61,658 nucleotides of DNA from Paracoccaceae bacterium (lineage in GTDB: Bacteria; Pseudomonadota; Alphaproteobacteria; Rhizobiales; Stappiaceae): NCBI GenBank assembly GCA_002709505.1, contig PARB01000025.1, forward strand, positions 1 through 61,658, read 5' to 3'. Shown piece after piece: positions 42,282 to 50,370 of this stretch. Numbering within the stretch: position 1 is the first letter of the stretch; every line of letters starts with the position of its first letter. Under the pieces are notes generated by a model. That model had not been told where the DNA came from. It did not search any database and saw only the letters and a list, made by a program, of their open reading frames with translations. Made by a program: the position numbers and the translations under genes.

Positions 42282-42704
42282 CTAGCCCCGGGCGAGGTGG
42301 CGGGCGACCTTCAGATAGGTTTCGACCTCGGCGTCGCTTAGGCCCTGCATCAGTTCGGCCTTTGCCTTGCGCCATTGCGGAAGCAATTCGTCAAGAACGG
42401 CAGTGCCGGTCTGTGTCAGCTCGCAAACGCGGCGGTTGCCGGACTGCCCGTCGCGGCGACGCACAAGGCCCTTGCGCTCAAGAAGATCGAGGTTCCGGGT
42501 AAGGCTGGTCCGGTCGAGCAGGACCTTGCGGGCAAGAACGGACACGGGTTCTCCGGGTTGGGAGCGGATCGCGGCGAGCAGGTAAAACTGCTGGACCGTT
42601 ACACCCAGATACCTCAGGCGTGCATCGTAGCGCCGCAGCAGGAGCCGCGAGGCTGCCACGGTGTTCATGATGATGCAGCTCGACAGGTCCTCAGAGTTGG
42701 ACAT
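42282..42704 (-). CDS. MarR family regulator upstream of the FabF-like gene
   Basis: The 140-residue winged-helix protein shows VTVQQFYLLAAIRSQPGEPV, the recognition helix VLLDRTSLTRNLDLLERKG and the wing region RRDGQSGNRRVCELT. ATG 42704 follows AGGGA at good spacing; the frame extends upstream without a better site. It is co-oriented with the FabF-like gene, with an 87-base gap containing a palindrome, so local control of that gene is likely. Confidence 0.88.
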   Translation of the reverse strand: MSNSEDLSSCIIMNTVAASRLLLRRYDARLRYLGVTVQQFYLLAAIRSQPGEPVSVLARKVLLDRTSLTRNLDLLERKGLVRRRDGQSGNRRVCELTQTGTAVLDELLPQWRKAKAELMQGLSDAEVETYLKVARHLARG

Positions 42705-42863
42705 AGCGGCGTCCCTGTTTTCTCGGGTTCCCTCGCACTCCGCCCGCCGTCGATCACAGGCTGCCCCGATGGGACGGAGCGGACGCCCACCAATACGCCA
42801 GGAACCGGTGAAACCGGAAGCGCCCCGGGCGAGAAATCGCAAGCAGCGGGCGGAATACGACGT

Positions 42864-42895
42864 GAAAACAAAACGGCCCGGCAATGGCCGGGCCG
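42864..42895 (-). terminator. Rho-independent terminator of the LIV-type binding protein gene
   Basis: On the minus strand a perfect 9-bp stem (42887-42895 with 42874-42882, loop 42883-42886) is followed by a U-rich tract encoded at 42864-42873. It lies 27 bases after the stop of the leftward substrate-binding gene. Confidence 0.85.
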
Positions 42896-42921
42896 CTTGT
42901 CATCTTTTCGAGAAACCGAGA

Positions 42922-44130
42922 TTATGGCTTCAGGACGATCTCGTCGACGGTCGCCTGTCCCTTCGGCCAAAGGATGGCTGCGTCCTTCGGCGACTGGTTG
43001 GCTTCGCTGTACTGGATCACGAAGATCGGCACGTCTGGCCACTGCTGGAACATCCAGCCCGGCTCCTTGTCCTGCGAGAAGTAGATCTCGCCGCGCGGGC
43101 CTTCCCAGCGCAGCTCGCGCAGGCCGGCCTGGATCTTCTTCGGATCGGCCGACTTCTGCGCCTTGATCGCTTCCGCGATCACCATCACGCCGTCATAGCC
43201 TTCCATCGCAACCGCATTTGCCGGACGATCGAACTTCGCCTGGAAAGCTGCGGAGAAGGAACGCGACTTTTCCGTGTCGGGCTTGCCCGGAAGACCGGCC
43301 GGGTTGCCGATGACATGCACGCCCTGGTCGCCCATCACGTTCCAGAATTCCGGCTCCAGAACGTCCGCGCCCGCAGCGAAGATCGCCGTTTCGGAGGACG
43401 GCGCAAGGCCGAGATCGGCAGCCTGCTTGAGCATCAGCAGAAGGCCCGAGCCGGTGAAACCGGCCACGATCAGATCCGGCTGCGGATCGGCGCGCTTCAG
43501 CTGCAGCAGCTGGGGCGTGAAATCCGTGACCGTGTTTTCGGCCGTGAAGGAGGTGACGTTGGCGCCGGTCCCCTCGAGGTTCTTGGTGAAGACGTCGATG
43601 ACGCCCGCGCCCCAGTCCGAGTTCTCGGAGATGATCGCGATGTTCTTGAAGCCGGCTTCCTTCACCCAGTCCGCGGCAACCGAATAGACCAGCGAGTTCG
43701 CGACGGTCACGCGGAACACCTGCGGGATCTGGGCGGCCGTGACCGTATCGGACCAGCATTCACCCGCGATGAAGGGGATGTCGTATTTCGCCGCCACGGG
43801 ACCCACCGCGCCGCAAACGGCCGAATGGGCGGATCCCTGCACCGCGACAACGCCTTCCGAGGAGGCGAGACGCTCGAACGCGGCGACGCCCTTCTCGGGA
43901 ACGCCGGAGGTGTCCTCGACGATCAGTTCGACCTTCTTGCCCAGAAGGCCGCCTGCCGCATTGAGTTCCTCGACCGCCAGGATCATGCCGTCCCGGAGAG
44001 ATTCGCCGGTCTGGACGCCGCCGGGAGGCGACAGCGGCGCGATGCCGCCGATCTTGAGCGTTTCCTGCGCAACCGCAGGCACCACCATCGCAGTCACCGC
44101 AATTGCCGCAAGGGTTGAAAGGACCCTCAT
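42922..44130 (-). CDS. LIV-type ABC transporter substrate-binding protein
   Basis: This 402-residue type 1 periplasmic binding protein of the LivK/AmiC class has a signal peptide cleaved near VPAVAQ. KIGGIAPLSPPGGVQTGES follows, and the middle shows VGPVAAKYDIPFIAGECWS. ATG 44130 is preceded by GGAGGAG. It has its own terminator and is separated from its permease and ATPase genes by a divergent HTH regulator. The ligand may be an amide or amino acid, given the amidase at the far end of the cluster. Confidence 0.92.
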   Translation of the reverse strand: MRVLSTLAAIAVTAMVVPAVAQETLKIGGIAPLSPPGGVQTGESLRDGMILAVEELNAAGGLLGKKVELIVEDTSGVPEKGVAAFERLASSEGVVAVQGSAHSAVCGAVGPVAAKYDIPFIAGECWSDTVTAAQIPQVFRVTVANSLVYSVAADWVKEAGFKNIAIISENSDWGAGVIDVFTKNLEGTGANVTSFTAENTVTDFTPQLLQLKRADPQPDLIVAGFTGSGLLLMLKQAADLGLAPSSETAIFAAGADVLEPEFWNVMGDQGVHVIGNPAGLPGKPDTEKSRSFSAAFQAKFDRPANAVAMEGYDGVMVIAEAIKAQKSADPKKIQAGLRELRWEGPRGEIYFSQDKEPGWMFQQWPDVPIFVIQYSEANQSPKDAAILWPKGQATVDEIVLKP

Positions 44131-44144
44131 AATGTTCTCCTCCA

Positions 44145-44201
44145 AAAGTTTCGCAGGGCAGTTCGCACCGCTCAGGCGGGTTGTTGCCACCAAAGTTTCG
44201 C
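44145..44201. promoter_or_regulatory. Direct repeats in the divergent promoter region of the LIV-type cluster
   Basis: AAAGTTTCGC occurs twice in the same orientation, at 44145-44154 and 44192-44201, 47 bases apart. A related GCGAAA half-site lies near 44259. They sit between the divergently read binding-protein gene and the HTH regulator gene, so they are candidate sites for that regulator. Confidence 0.4.
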
Positions 44202-44276
44202 CTGAAGGTTCCGGCGCTTGCAATATCTGACAGGGGCTGCAACTGTCGCGGACTGACGCGAAAACGGAGACAAGTC

Positions 44277-45110
44277 GTGACCAGGGGCGATTTCACCACG
44301 GACAATTTCACCGCGAACCTCAAGCTCGCGGTGAGCTACTACCCGTCTGTCTCCGAGATGTGCCGCAAGCTTGGCATCAATCGCCAGCAATTCATGAAAT
44401 ACCTCGCCGGAACCTCGTTCCCGTCGCGGCACAACCTGCGACGGATCTGCGATTTTTTCGGGATCGATGAATACGAAGCATTGATGCCGCACGACCAGTT
44501 CCGAAACATCGTCCGGCTCAGACCAAACCAGGGCTCCGACGATCTCGACATCCCGCCAATCCTGTCAAGCATTCTCAGCAAGTCGAAAAGAAGTCACGAC
44601 AAGCTGACGAAGACGCATGGATACTATTACAAATATTATCTTTCATTCTCGAAGCCGGGGCACATCATCCGGTCCCTGACCTATGTTTATCCCTGGAAAA
44701 AGCACACGCTTTACAAGACCCTGGAAAGACTGAGGCGGGACGGCGTGAGCGGCACGCCCGACGTCTACAAATACGCCGGGATGGTGACGATAATGGGCGA
44801 CCGGATGCACATGCTGGACAAGGAAACCATCACCGGCGCGGAGCTGACGCAAACCGTTCTCTACATGAACTACCGGAACCGGGTCACTTTCCTCACCGGC
44901 CTGACGGTCGGCGTATCGGGAGGTGACGCGCATGAACCGTCCGCGTCACGGGTGGTGATGGAGTTCATCGGTCGCTCGGTCAATCTGCGCCACGCCATTG
45001 CAGGCTGCAAACTCTACGATACGACCTCACCCGACATTTCGCCCCAGATCCGCGATCACCTCAGCGCCAACGGCCGGATCGACAGTCCGCTTCGCGCGGG
45101 CACCTTCTGA
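44277..45110 (+). CDS. HTH regulator of the LIV-type cluster (uncharacterised C-terminal domain)
   Basis: The 277-residue protein has an XRE-like HTH at about 24-63 (SVSEMCRKLGINRQQFMKYL, then FPSRHNLRRICDFFGIDEY). The rest, from about residue 100, is a domain I do not recognise, with aromatic-rich segments (THGYYYKYYLSFSKPG) and several beta-like stretches. The start codon is GTG 44277 with GGAGA upstream; an in-frame ATG at 44181 adds an unlikely N-terminus. Its place inside the transporter cluster, divergent from the binding-protein gene, points to local control. Confidence 0.8.
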   Translation: MTRGDFTTDNFTANLKLAVSYYPSVSEMCRKLGINRQQFMKYLAGTSFPSRHNLRRICDFFGIDEYEALMPHDQFRNIVRLRPNQGSDDLDIPPILSSILSKSKRSHDKLTKTHGYYYKYYLSFSKPGHIIRSLTYVYPWKKHTLYKTLERLRRDGVSGTPDVYKYAGMVTIMGDRMHMLDKETITGAELTQTVLYMNYRNRVTFLTGLTVGVSGGDAHEPSASRVVMEFIGRSVNLRHAIAGCKLYDTTSPDISPQIRDHLSANGRIDSPLRAGTF

Positions 45111-45153
45111 CGGCAACCGCCCGAATGCCGGACAAGGGCAATGGGGGACGCTA

Positions 45154-45181
45154 CCCGGGCCGCCAGCGGAGGCCGCCCGGG
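45154..45181. terminator. GC hairpin between convergent genes
   Basis: CCCGGGC (45154-45160) and GCCCGGG (45175-45181) can pair between the HTH gene's stop and the leftward ATPase gene's stop. Without a T tract it is only a candidate bidirectional terminator. Confidence 0.4.
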
Positions 45182-45186
45182 CCGGA

Positions 45187-45903
45187 TCAGAACAGCCACT
45201 CGGCTATGGTGTCACGATACTCGGCATCGAATTTCGCTTTCGTGCCCTCGAGCTTGTTGGCGCCCAGCTCCAGAACATAGACATAGTCGGCGACATCGAC
45301 CCCGGCGATCACGTTCTGGTCGACCATGAGGATGGTGCGGCCCTCGTCCTGCACCAGACTGCGCAGATGCGCGTAGATCGTCTGCGCCCGCTTGGGGTCC
45401 AGCCCGACGGTCGGCTCGTCCACCAGAATAAGGTCGGGATCGGACATCAGCGCCAGCTCAAGCTGCATCAGGCGCTGCTGGCCGCCGGACATCAGCCCCG
45501 CCCGCCGGCCCGCGAAATCCTTGAGGTAGGGCGCGCGCTCGTAGACCCGCTCGATCGCGGATTTCGCGCGCTTGCGGTCGTTGCGGAAGGCCCATGTCGC
45601 CATCTCGACGTTTTCGGCCACCGTCATGTCCTTGAACAGGGCATGGCGCTGCGCGACATAGGCTATGCCGGCGGACACCAGCTCGCGCGTCGCGATACCC
45701 GTGATGTCGCGATCCTTGTAGGTGATCCGTCCGGAACCGGGCTTGAGCTGTCCGATGATCGTCTTCAGCAGGGTGGACTTGCCGACGCCGTTGGCGCCGA
45801 TGATCGTCGTCAGCTGCCCGGGCCGCGCGACAACGCTGACACCGCGCAGGATGTCGATGTCGCGCTGATAGCCAGCGGTGACGTCCCGCACTTCAAGCTG
45901 CAT
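45187..45903 (-). CDS. LIV-type ABC transporter ATP-binding protein (LivF-like)
   Basis: This 238-residue ATPase has Walker A GANGVGKST, the signature MSGGQQRLMQLE and Walker B LILVDEPTVGLDP. It belongs to the LivF group, the second ATPase of branched-chain amino-acid-type importers. It overlaps the LivG-like gene by 11 bases. It is the last gene of the permease/ATPase operon. Confidence 0.92.
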   Translation of the reverse strand: MQLEVRDVTAGYQRDIDILRGVSVVARPGQLTTIIGANGVGKSTLLKTIIGQLKPGSGRITYKDRDITGIATRELVSAGIAYVAQRHALFKDMTVAENVEMATWAFRNDRKRAKSAIERVYERAPYLKDFAGRRAGLMSGGQQRLMQLELALMSDPDLILVDEPTVGLDPKRAQTIYAHLRSLVQDEGRTILMVDQNVIAGVDVADYVYVLELGANKLEGTKAKFDAEYRDTIAEWLF

Positions 45904-46630
45904 GATGATCTCCCAGATAGGCTTCCAGCACGGCGGGATCGTTGCGGACGGTCTCCGGGTCGCCGTCGGCGATGATGTCGCCGTAGCTGAGCGTCACCAC
46001 CCGGCGGCAGAGACCGAAGATCGACCCCATGTCGTGACTGATCAGGATGATGGTCGCGCCGGCCTCATTCCACTCGACGATCTTCTCGTACATGAACCGC
46101 TTCAGCTCCGGATGAACGCCGCCGAAAGGTTCGTCCAGGAGCACGATCTTCGGATCCAGCATCATGATCCGGCCGAATTCGAGCAGCTTGGCCTGCCCGC
46201 CGGACAGGGAGGATGCCGGGCTGTCGGCCAGCCGGGTCAGCTTCAGCTTCTCCAGCACGCCGTGTGCCTTGTCCCGCGCCGACGACCGCGACAGCCGCCA
46301 GTCCGCCAGCGCGCCGACGAGCATGTTCTCGAGCACCGTCAGGCGCTTGAACACCTTGGTCACCTGAAACGACCGGCCGATCCCCAGCCGCGCCAGCGTG
46401 GACGGCGCGAGGCCGTCGGTCTTGTGCCCTTCGAGCGTGACCGCGCCGCCGCTGGCCTTGTAGTAGCCGCCGATGATGTTCAGCAGCGTCGTCTTGCCCG
46501 ATCCGTTCGGGCCGATCAGACCGACGAGTTCGCCTTTCTGGAAGCTCAGGTCGATGCCCTTCAACGCCTGAAGGCCGCCGAAGCTCTTGGAGAGATTCGA
46601 TATGTCGAGTTGCGGTTGCATGTCGCTCAT
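45893..46630 (-). CDS. LIV-type ABC transporter ATP-binding protein (LivG-like)
   Basis: The 245-residue ATPase has Walker A GPNGSGKTT, the signature LSGGQAKLLEFGR and Walker B IVLLDEPFGGVHPE, where LivG proteins usually read AGLNP. Start 46630 (MSDMQPQLD) overlaps the permease stop (ATGA); 46621 is an alternative. It works with the LivF-like ATPase on the LivM/LivH-like permeases. Confidence 0.92.
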   Translation of the reverse strand: MSDMQPQLDISNLSKSFGGLQALKGIDLSFQKGELVGLIGPNGSGKTTLLNIIGGYYKASGGAVTLEGHKTDGLAPSTLARLGIGRSFQVTKVFKRLTVLENMLVGALADWRLSRSSARDKAHGVLEKLKLTRLADSPASSLSGGQAKLLEFGRIMMLDPKIVLLDEPFGGVHPELKRFMYEKIVEWNEAGATIILISHDMGSIFGLCRRVVTLSYGDIIADGDPETVRNDPAVLEAYLGDHHAA

Positions 46631-47544
46631 CCCTTCCGCTTCAGGAGGTTTTCCAGCCATCCGAAGACGCCGTTCGGCGCGAAGCGCAGCATCAGGATCG
46701 CGATGATGCCGAACACCGCCAGACGCCATTCGCCCAGTTCGCGAAGGGCCTCGAGCAGGATCTGCAGCAAAACGCCTCCGAAGGCGGCATAGACGACATT
46801 GGAAAACCCGCCGATGACGGCCATCGCCAGGACATAGCCCATCTCCTGCATCGACATCATCGACGGGGTGATGAGCTGGACGAAATGGGCGTAGAGCCCA
46901 CCGGCCAACCCGGCGAAGGCGGTCGAGCAGCCAAAGGCCAGCGACTTCCACAAGGTGACATTCACACCGAGCGACGCCGTGCCGTCCTCGTCTTCCCGGA
47001 TTGCCTGAAAGAACAGACCGATCCGGGAGCGAAGCAGCAACAGCATCAACAAGACGCTGGCAACGGCCGCGGCGAGGAAGATGTAATAATACGTGGCCGG
47101 GCCGGCCCCCTCGATCAGCGGCCGCACCTGCAGGCCGCGCGAGCCCTGGGTCAGCTGGTGCTCGGCGGTAACGGTGATGCGCAGGATCTCGCCGAAGGCG
47201 ATCGTGGTCAGTCCGAGATAGGCGCCGTGCAGTCGCAGGGTCAGCCAGCCGATGAACAGCCCGAGCACCCCGGCGGCGGCCACTCCCAGCAGCAATGACG
47301 GGATCACCGGCAGGTCCAGATACATCCCGGTCAGCACCGAGACATAGGCGCCGAGCCCGCTCATTGCCGCCTGGGCGAAACTGATCCGCCCGACATAGCC
47401 CACCAGCAGGGACCAGCTGGAGGCGAGCATCGCATAATAGAGGCCGATGGTGAGCGTATAGAGCCAGTATTGCGGCACGCCGATCAGGGGCAGCATGGCC
47501 GCGAGGCCGACGAACCCCAGGAGCACTTTGTGAAACAGAGTCAT
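46627..47544 (-). CDS. LIV-type ABC transporter permease (LivM-like)
   Basis: The 305-residue permease has about nine hydrophobic helices. Family landmarks are SWSLLVGYVGRISFAQAAMS near residue 45 and the cytoplasmic IREDEDGTASLGVNVTLWK loop. ATG 47544 overlaps the LivH-like gene's stop by four bases. The frame is open far upstream, but the family start and coupling support this choice. Confidence 0.93.
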   Translation of the reverse strand: MTLFHKVLLGFVGLAAMLPLIGVPQYWLYTLTIGLYYAMLASSWSLLVGYVGRISFAQAAMSGLGAYVSVLTGMYLDLPVIPSLLLGVAAAGVLGLFIGWLTLRLHGAYLGLTTIAFGEILRITVTAEHQLTQGSRGLQVRPLIEGAGPATYYYIFLAAAVASVLLMLLLLRSRIGLFFQAIREDEDGTASLGVNVTLWKSLAFGCSTAFAGLAGGLYAHFVQLITPSMMSMQEMGYVLAMAVIGGFSNVVYAAFGGVLLQILLEALRELGEWRLAVFGIIAILMLRFAPNGVFGWLENLLKRKG

Positions 47545-48443
47545 GCGCGGCGCTCCGGCTTGCCGAACAGCCCTTGCGGTCGCACCAGCAACACGAGGAT
47601 CAGGACGACCAGGCCATAGGCATCCTTGTAGGCCAGCGCCCGGTTGGTATCGGGGATGAGGATCGTCGCGAAGACCTCGACCTGGCCGAGGATCAACGCT
47701 CCCACGATTGCACCGGGGATCGATCCCAGTCCGCCGAGAACGACCACGATATAGGCCTTGATCGCCGGGACAGCGCCCATTGCAGGCACCACGTTGAACA
47801 CCGGGCCGATCAGCGCGCCGGCCGCGCCGGCCAGTGCCGCACCGGCCCCGAAGGACAGCATGGAAACCCGGGAGATGTTGATCCCGAAGGTCTCCGCCGC
47901 CGCCCTGTCCTGGCTGACGGCGCGCACCGCCTTGCCCGCCCAGGTGTATCGCAGGATCAGCAGCAGTCCGACGATCAGGAGAATGCCGATGCCCGCCGCC
48001 GACAGGCGGTCGCCGGGAATGATGAGTTCGCCGAACTCGACAATGCCGCGCGACACCGGCGCGGGGCTTTGCGGCCACGGGCCGAACACCGAGTTGGCCA
48101 GGTTCAGCAGCATGATCGCCAGGGCGAAGGTGATCATGATCGCGTATTCGTCAGGCCGGTCGACCTTGCCGGTGTGAATCGGCTTTATCAGCGTCTGCTC
48201 CACGAGCACGCCGACGGCCATGAGGATCACGACGGCGAAGACCACGCCGAATATCGGGGGCAGGCCCAGCAATGTCACCGCCAGATAGCAGGAATATCCA
48301 CCCAGCATGTAGAACTCGCCATGGGCGAAGTTCACAATTTTCAGCACACCGAAGATCAACGCAATCCCCAGCGCGATAAGCGCGTAGAACGTACTGATGA
48401 TCAGTCCGTTCGCCGCCTGCTCCGCGATGGCAACTAGGGTCAT
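47541..48443 (-). CDS. LIV-type ABC transporter permease (LivH-like)
   Basis: The 300-residue permease is the first gene of the leftward transporter operon. It contains the LivH hallmark FGVLKIVNFAHGEFYMLGGY and the later VVVLGGLGSIPGAIVGAL. ATG 48443 (MTLVAIAEQ) follows GAGGGAGGG; the ATG at 48479 would add a charged stretch unlike the family. It is divergent from the amidase gene. Confidence 0.93.
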   Translation of the reverse strand: MTLVAIAEQAANGLIISTFYALIALGIALIFGVLKIVNFAHGEFYMLGGYSCYLAVTLLGLPPIFGVVFAVVILMAVGVLVEQTLIKPIHTGKVDRPDEYAIMITFALAIMLLNLANSVFGPWPQSPAPVSRGIVEFGELIIPGDRLSAAGIGILLIVGLLLILRYTWAGKAVRAVSQDRAAAETFGINISRVSMLSFGAGAALAGAAGALIGPVFNVVPAMGAVPAIKAYIVVVLGGLGSIPGAIVGALILGQVEVFATILIPDTNRALAYKDAYGLVVLILVLLVRPQGLFGKPERRA

Positions 48444-48525
48444 AGTGCCGGCACCCTCCCTCTTGTGGTCCGGGCGCATTATGCACCGACACTTCAGCCG
48501 CGATAGGTCGAAGGCGCGACAGCAT

Positions 48526-48592
48526 TTGTCTTGTCATGAAGCGGCAAAAGCGTCTAGTCGCGACAACTCACGCGGAGCCGCAGGCAAGACAA
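48526..48592. promoter_or_regulatory. Spaced inverted repeat in the transporter/amidase divergent region
   Basis: TTGTCTTG (48526-48533) and its perfect complement CAAGACAA (48585-48592) face each other across 51 bases, within the 202-base region between the LivH-like gene and the amidase gene. A looping or two-dimer binding site is possible. The evidence is positional only. Confidence 0.3.
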
Positions 48593-48645
48593 TCGGCCGG
48601 CGGCCGGCTTAATCTTCCGAAAAAGCGCCAACGGAAGGACCTGGC

Positions 48646-49953
48646 ATGAAACCCGATTGCACCACCACCTGGCCAGGAAGCCTGACCGAGGGCTCGGCAA
48701 CCGACCGCGTCGAGGCCTGCCTTGCCCGGATCGCGGCGCTGGACGGAAAACTGCATTCGGTTTCAAGGGTTTTCACAGACCGGGCCCTCGCGCGCGCCGG
48801 CGAGCTCGACCGCGCCGCGGCAGAGGGGCACCCCCGAAAGCCCCTTCACGGCCTGCCGGTTCTGGTCAAGGAGCTCATCGACATCGAGGGCGTGCCGACC
48901 GACTTCGGCTCTCTTGCCTATGCCACGTCGCCCGCCAACGCCACGGCCCCCGTGCTGAAGCGTCTGCAAGACGCCGGCGCGATCCTGCTGGGAACGACGC
49001 ATATGGTGGAGTTCGCCATTGGCAGCTGGGGCACCAACCACGCGAAGGGAACGCCCTGGAACCCCGCGGACAGCGAGATCCACCGCGTTGCCGGCGGCTC
49101 CAGCAGCGGGTCCGCCGTGGCGGTGGCCGCAGGCCTGGCGCCGGTCGCGATCGGCAGCGACACCGGCGGATCCATCCGCATCCCGGCAAGCTTGTGCGGC
49201 GTGGTCGGGTTCAAGCCGACCTACGACCTGATTTCCTGCGAGGGGGTCGCACCGCTCGGGCCGACCTTCGACACGCTCGGTCCGATCACGCGCAGCGTGG
49301 CGGATGCGCGTCTTGTCACGGAGGTCATGGCCGGCGTCGACCTCGCCCATCCGCCGGTGTGCGTCGGCGACCTGCGGATCGCACGCGTGAGCGATGCCGC
49401 CCTTTCCGAAATGTCCGGGGAGGTGGCGACGGCCTATGCGGAGGGTCTGGCACGGCTCACCGCCGCCGGGGCAAGGATCGAGGAAATCGACCTGCCGTTG
49501 TCGTTCATCGACTTTCAGACGCAGAACGGCGACATCGTTGCATATGAAGCCTATCGCCACCTGCATGCGCTGGTTGACGACCCCAAGACGCCGCTCGACC
49601 CGCATGTCCGCAAGCGGGTGCTGGCGGGCCGCGCCATCAGCGAAGACCACTATCGCAACCGGCTGTCGGAAATGGCCGCGACGAGGCACGAATTCGAGGA
49701 GCGGTTCGACGGTTTCGATCTTCTCGCCCTGCCCGGAACCCCGCTCCCTGCCGCGCCGACGTCGGAGGTGCAAGAAGACCAGATCCCGATGTCGCGCTAT
49801 ACGCGCGTCGCAAACTGCCTGAACCTTTGTGGCATCAGCCTGCCGCTGACGCGCCCCGCCGGCGAACTGCCCGTCGGCCTCCAGCTCTGCGGCCGCGCCG
49901 GCGCCGATGCGTTCCTGCTGGCCGCCGCCGCATCGGTCGAAGAAACGATCTGA
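48646..49953 (+). CDS. Amidase signature family hydrolase
   Basis: The 435-residue enzyme has the intact Ser-cisSer-Lys triad: Lys75 (PVLVKEL), Ser152 (GGSSSGSA) and Ser176 (GSDTGGSIR), with the family's 24-residue spacing between the two serines. It hydrolyses an amide to acid and ammonia. It resembles the GatA/allophanate-hydrolase-like group but lacks the C-terminal domain of allophanate hydrolase. Divergent pairing with the LIV-type importer suggests it processes the imported compound. GGAAGG precedes the ATG. Confidence 0.9.
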   Translation: MKPDCTTTWPGSLTEGSATDRVEACLARIAALDGKLHSVSRVFTDRALARAGELDRAAAEGHPRKPLHGLPVLVKELIDIEGVPTDFGSLAYATSPANATAPVLKRLQDAGAILLGTTHMVEFAIGSWGTNHAKGTPWNPADSEIHRVAGGSSSGSAVAVAAGLAPVAIGSDTGGSIRIPASLCGVVGFKPTYDLISCEGVAPLGPTFDTLGPITRSVADARLVTEVMAGVDLAHPPVCVGDLRIARVSDAALSEMSGEVATAYAEGLARLTAAGARIEEIDLPLSFIDFQTQNGDIVAYEAYRHLHALVDDPKTPLDPHVRKRVLAGRAISEDHYRNRLSEMAATRHEFEERFDGFDLLALPGTPLPAAPTSEVQEDQIPMSRYTRVANCLNLCGISLPLTRPAGELPVGLQLCGRAGADAFLLAAAASVEETI

Positions 49954-50146
49954 CCCGTCCTTGCAACGCCGCAAGCACCCCGCCGGGCACGGTTCACGGA
50001 CTGTCCCCGGCGGGCTCGTGCGCCATCACGTTCCGCGCAACATGCGCCAGGCCGACCGTCCGCGACAAGACAACGTCGCGCCCAGCGCCGCACATCAATA
50101 TTGCAGCGACAAACAACGACTTGCGTGATGTTCGAACAAGGAGAAA
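49954..50146. other. Chromosomal flank before the attachment site
   Basis: No supported gene lies between the amidase stop and the tRNA fragment. Short open frames here look random. The part nearest the tRNA fragment would be its natural 3' flank. Confidence 0.5.
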
Positions 50147-50191
50147 TGGCGCACCCGACAGGATTCGAACCTGTGACCTCTGCCTTCGGAG
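50147..50191 (-). other. Attachment site: 3' 45 bp of tRNA-Arg(CCG), 5' half missing
   Basis: Read on the minus strand this is the anticodon loop CTCCGAA, stem GGCAG, variable loop AGGTC, a perfect T arm (ACAGG/CCTGT around TTCGAAT), the 3' acceptor strand CGGGTGC, a discriminator G and CCA. The anticodon would be CCG (Arg). The 5' stem partner CTGCC and the D arm are absent: identity stops at 50191. This is the usual scar of integration into a tRNA 3' half; the complete gene should be rebuilt at the far end of the island, outside the window. Confidence 0.88.
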
Positions 50192-50200
50192 TTGGTTCAT

Positions 50201-50228
50201 TGCCCTATCCGAATTGCGCGATAGGGCA
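50201..50228. repeat. 9-bp inverted repeat next to the attachment site
   Basis: TGCCCTATC (50201-50209) and GATAGGGCA (50220-50228) flank a 10-base centre, starting nine bases after the tRNA identity ends. A second inverted pair, CTGAAAA (50249-50255) and TTTTCAG (50263-50269), follows. Such repeats may belong to the element's attP region; function is inferred from position. Confidence 0.5.
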
Positions 50229-50322
50229 CGCCAGAGCACGATAACCGACTGAAAAACATTGATTTTCAGAACCCCCTCTCCGAAGTCTCTATCCGAGAAT
50301 ACGCCCGAATTTGCCGCGAAGC

Positions 50323-50342
50323 GCTTACGTGGTGCTTACGTG
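50323..50342. repeat. Direct repeats before the integrase gene
   Basis: GCTTACGTG occurs twice (50323-50331 and 50334-50342) with an 11-base period, about one helical turn, 29 bases before the integrase start. This suits arm-type integrase sites or a binding site that autoregulates the integrase. Confidence 0.45.
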
Positions 50343-50370
50343 AAAGTCGGGTCAGGCAGGGACTGGAACC

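Noticed and set aside
50147..50231. A complete tRNA gene at the island edge
   Set aside because: The anticodon stem partner, D arm and 5' acceptor strand are missing; the adjacent sequence contains an unrelated inverted repeat.
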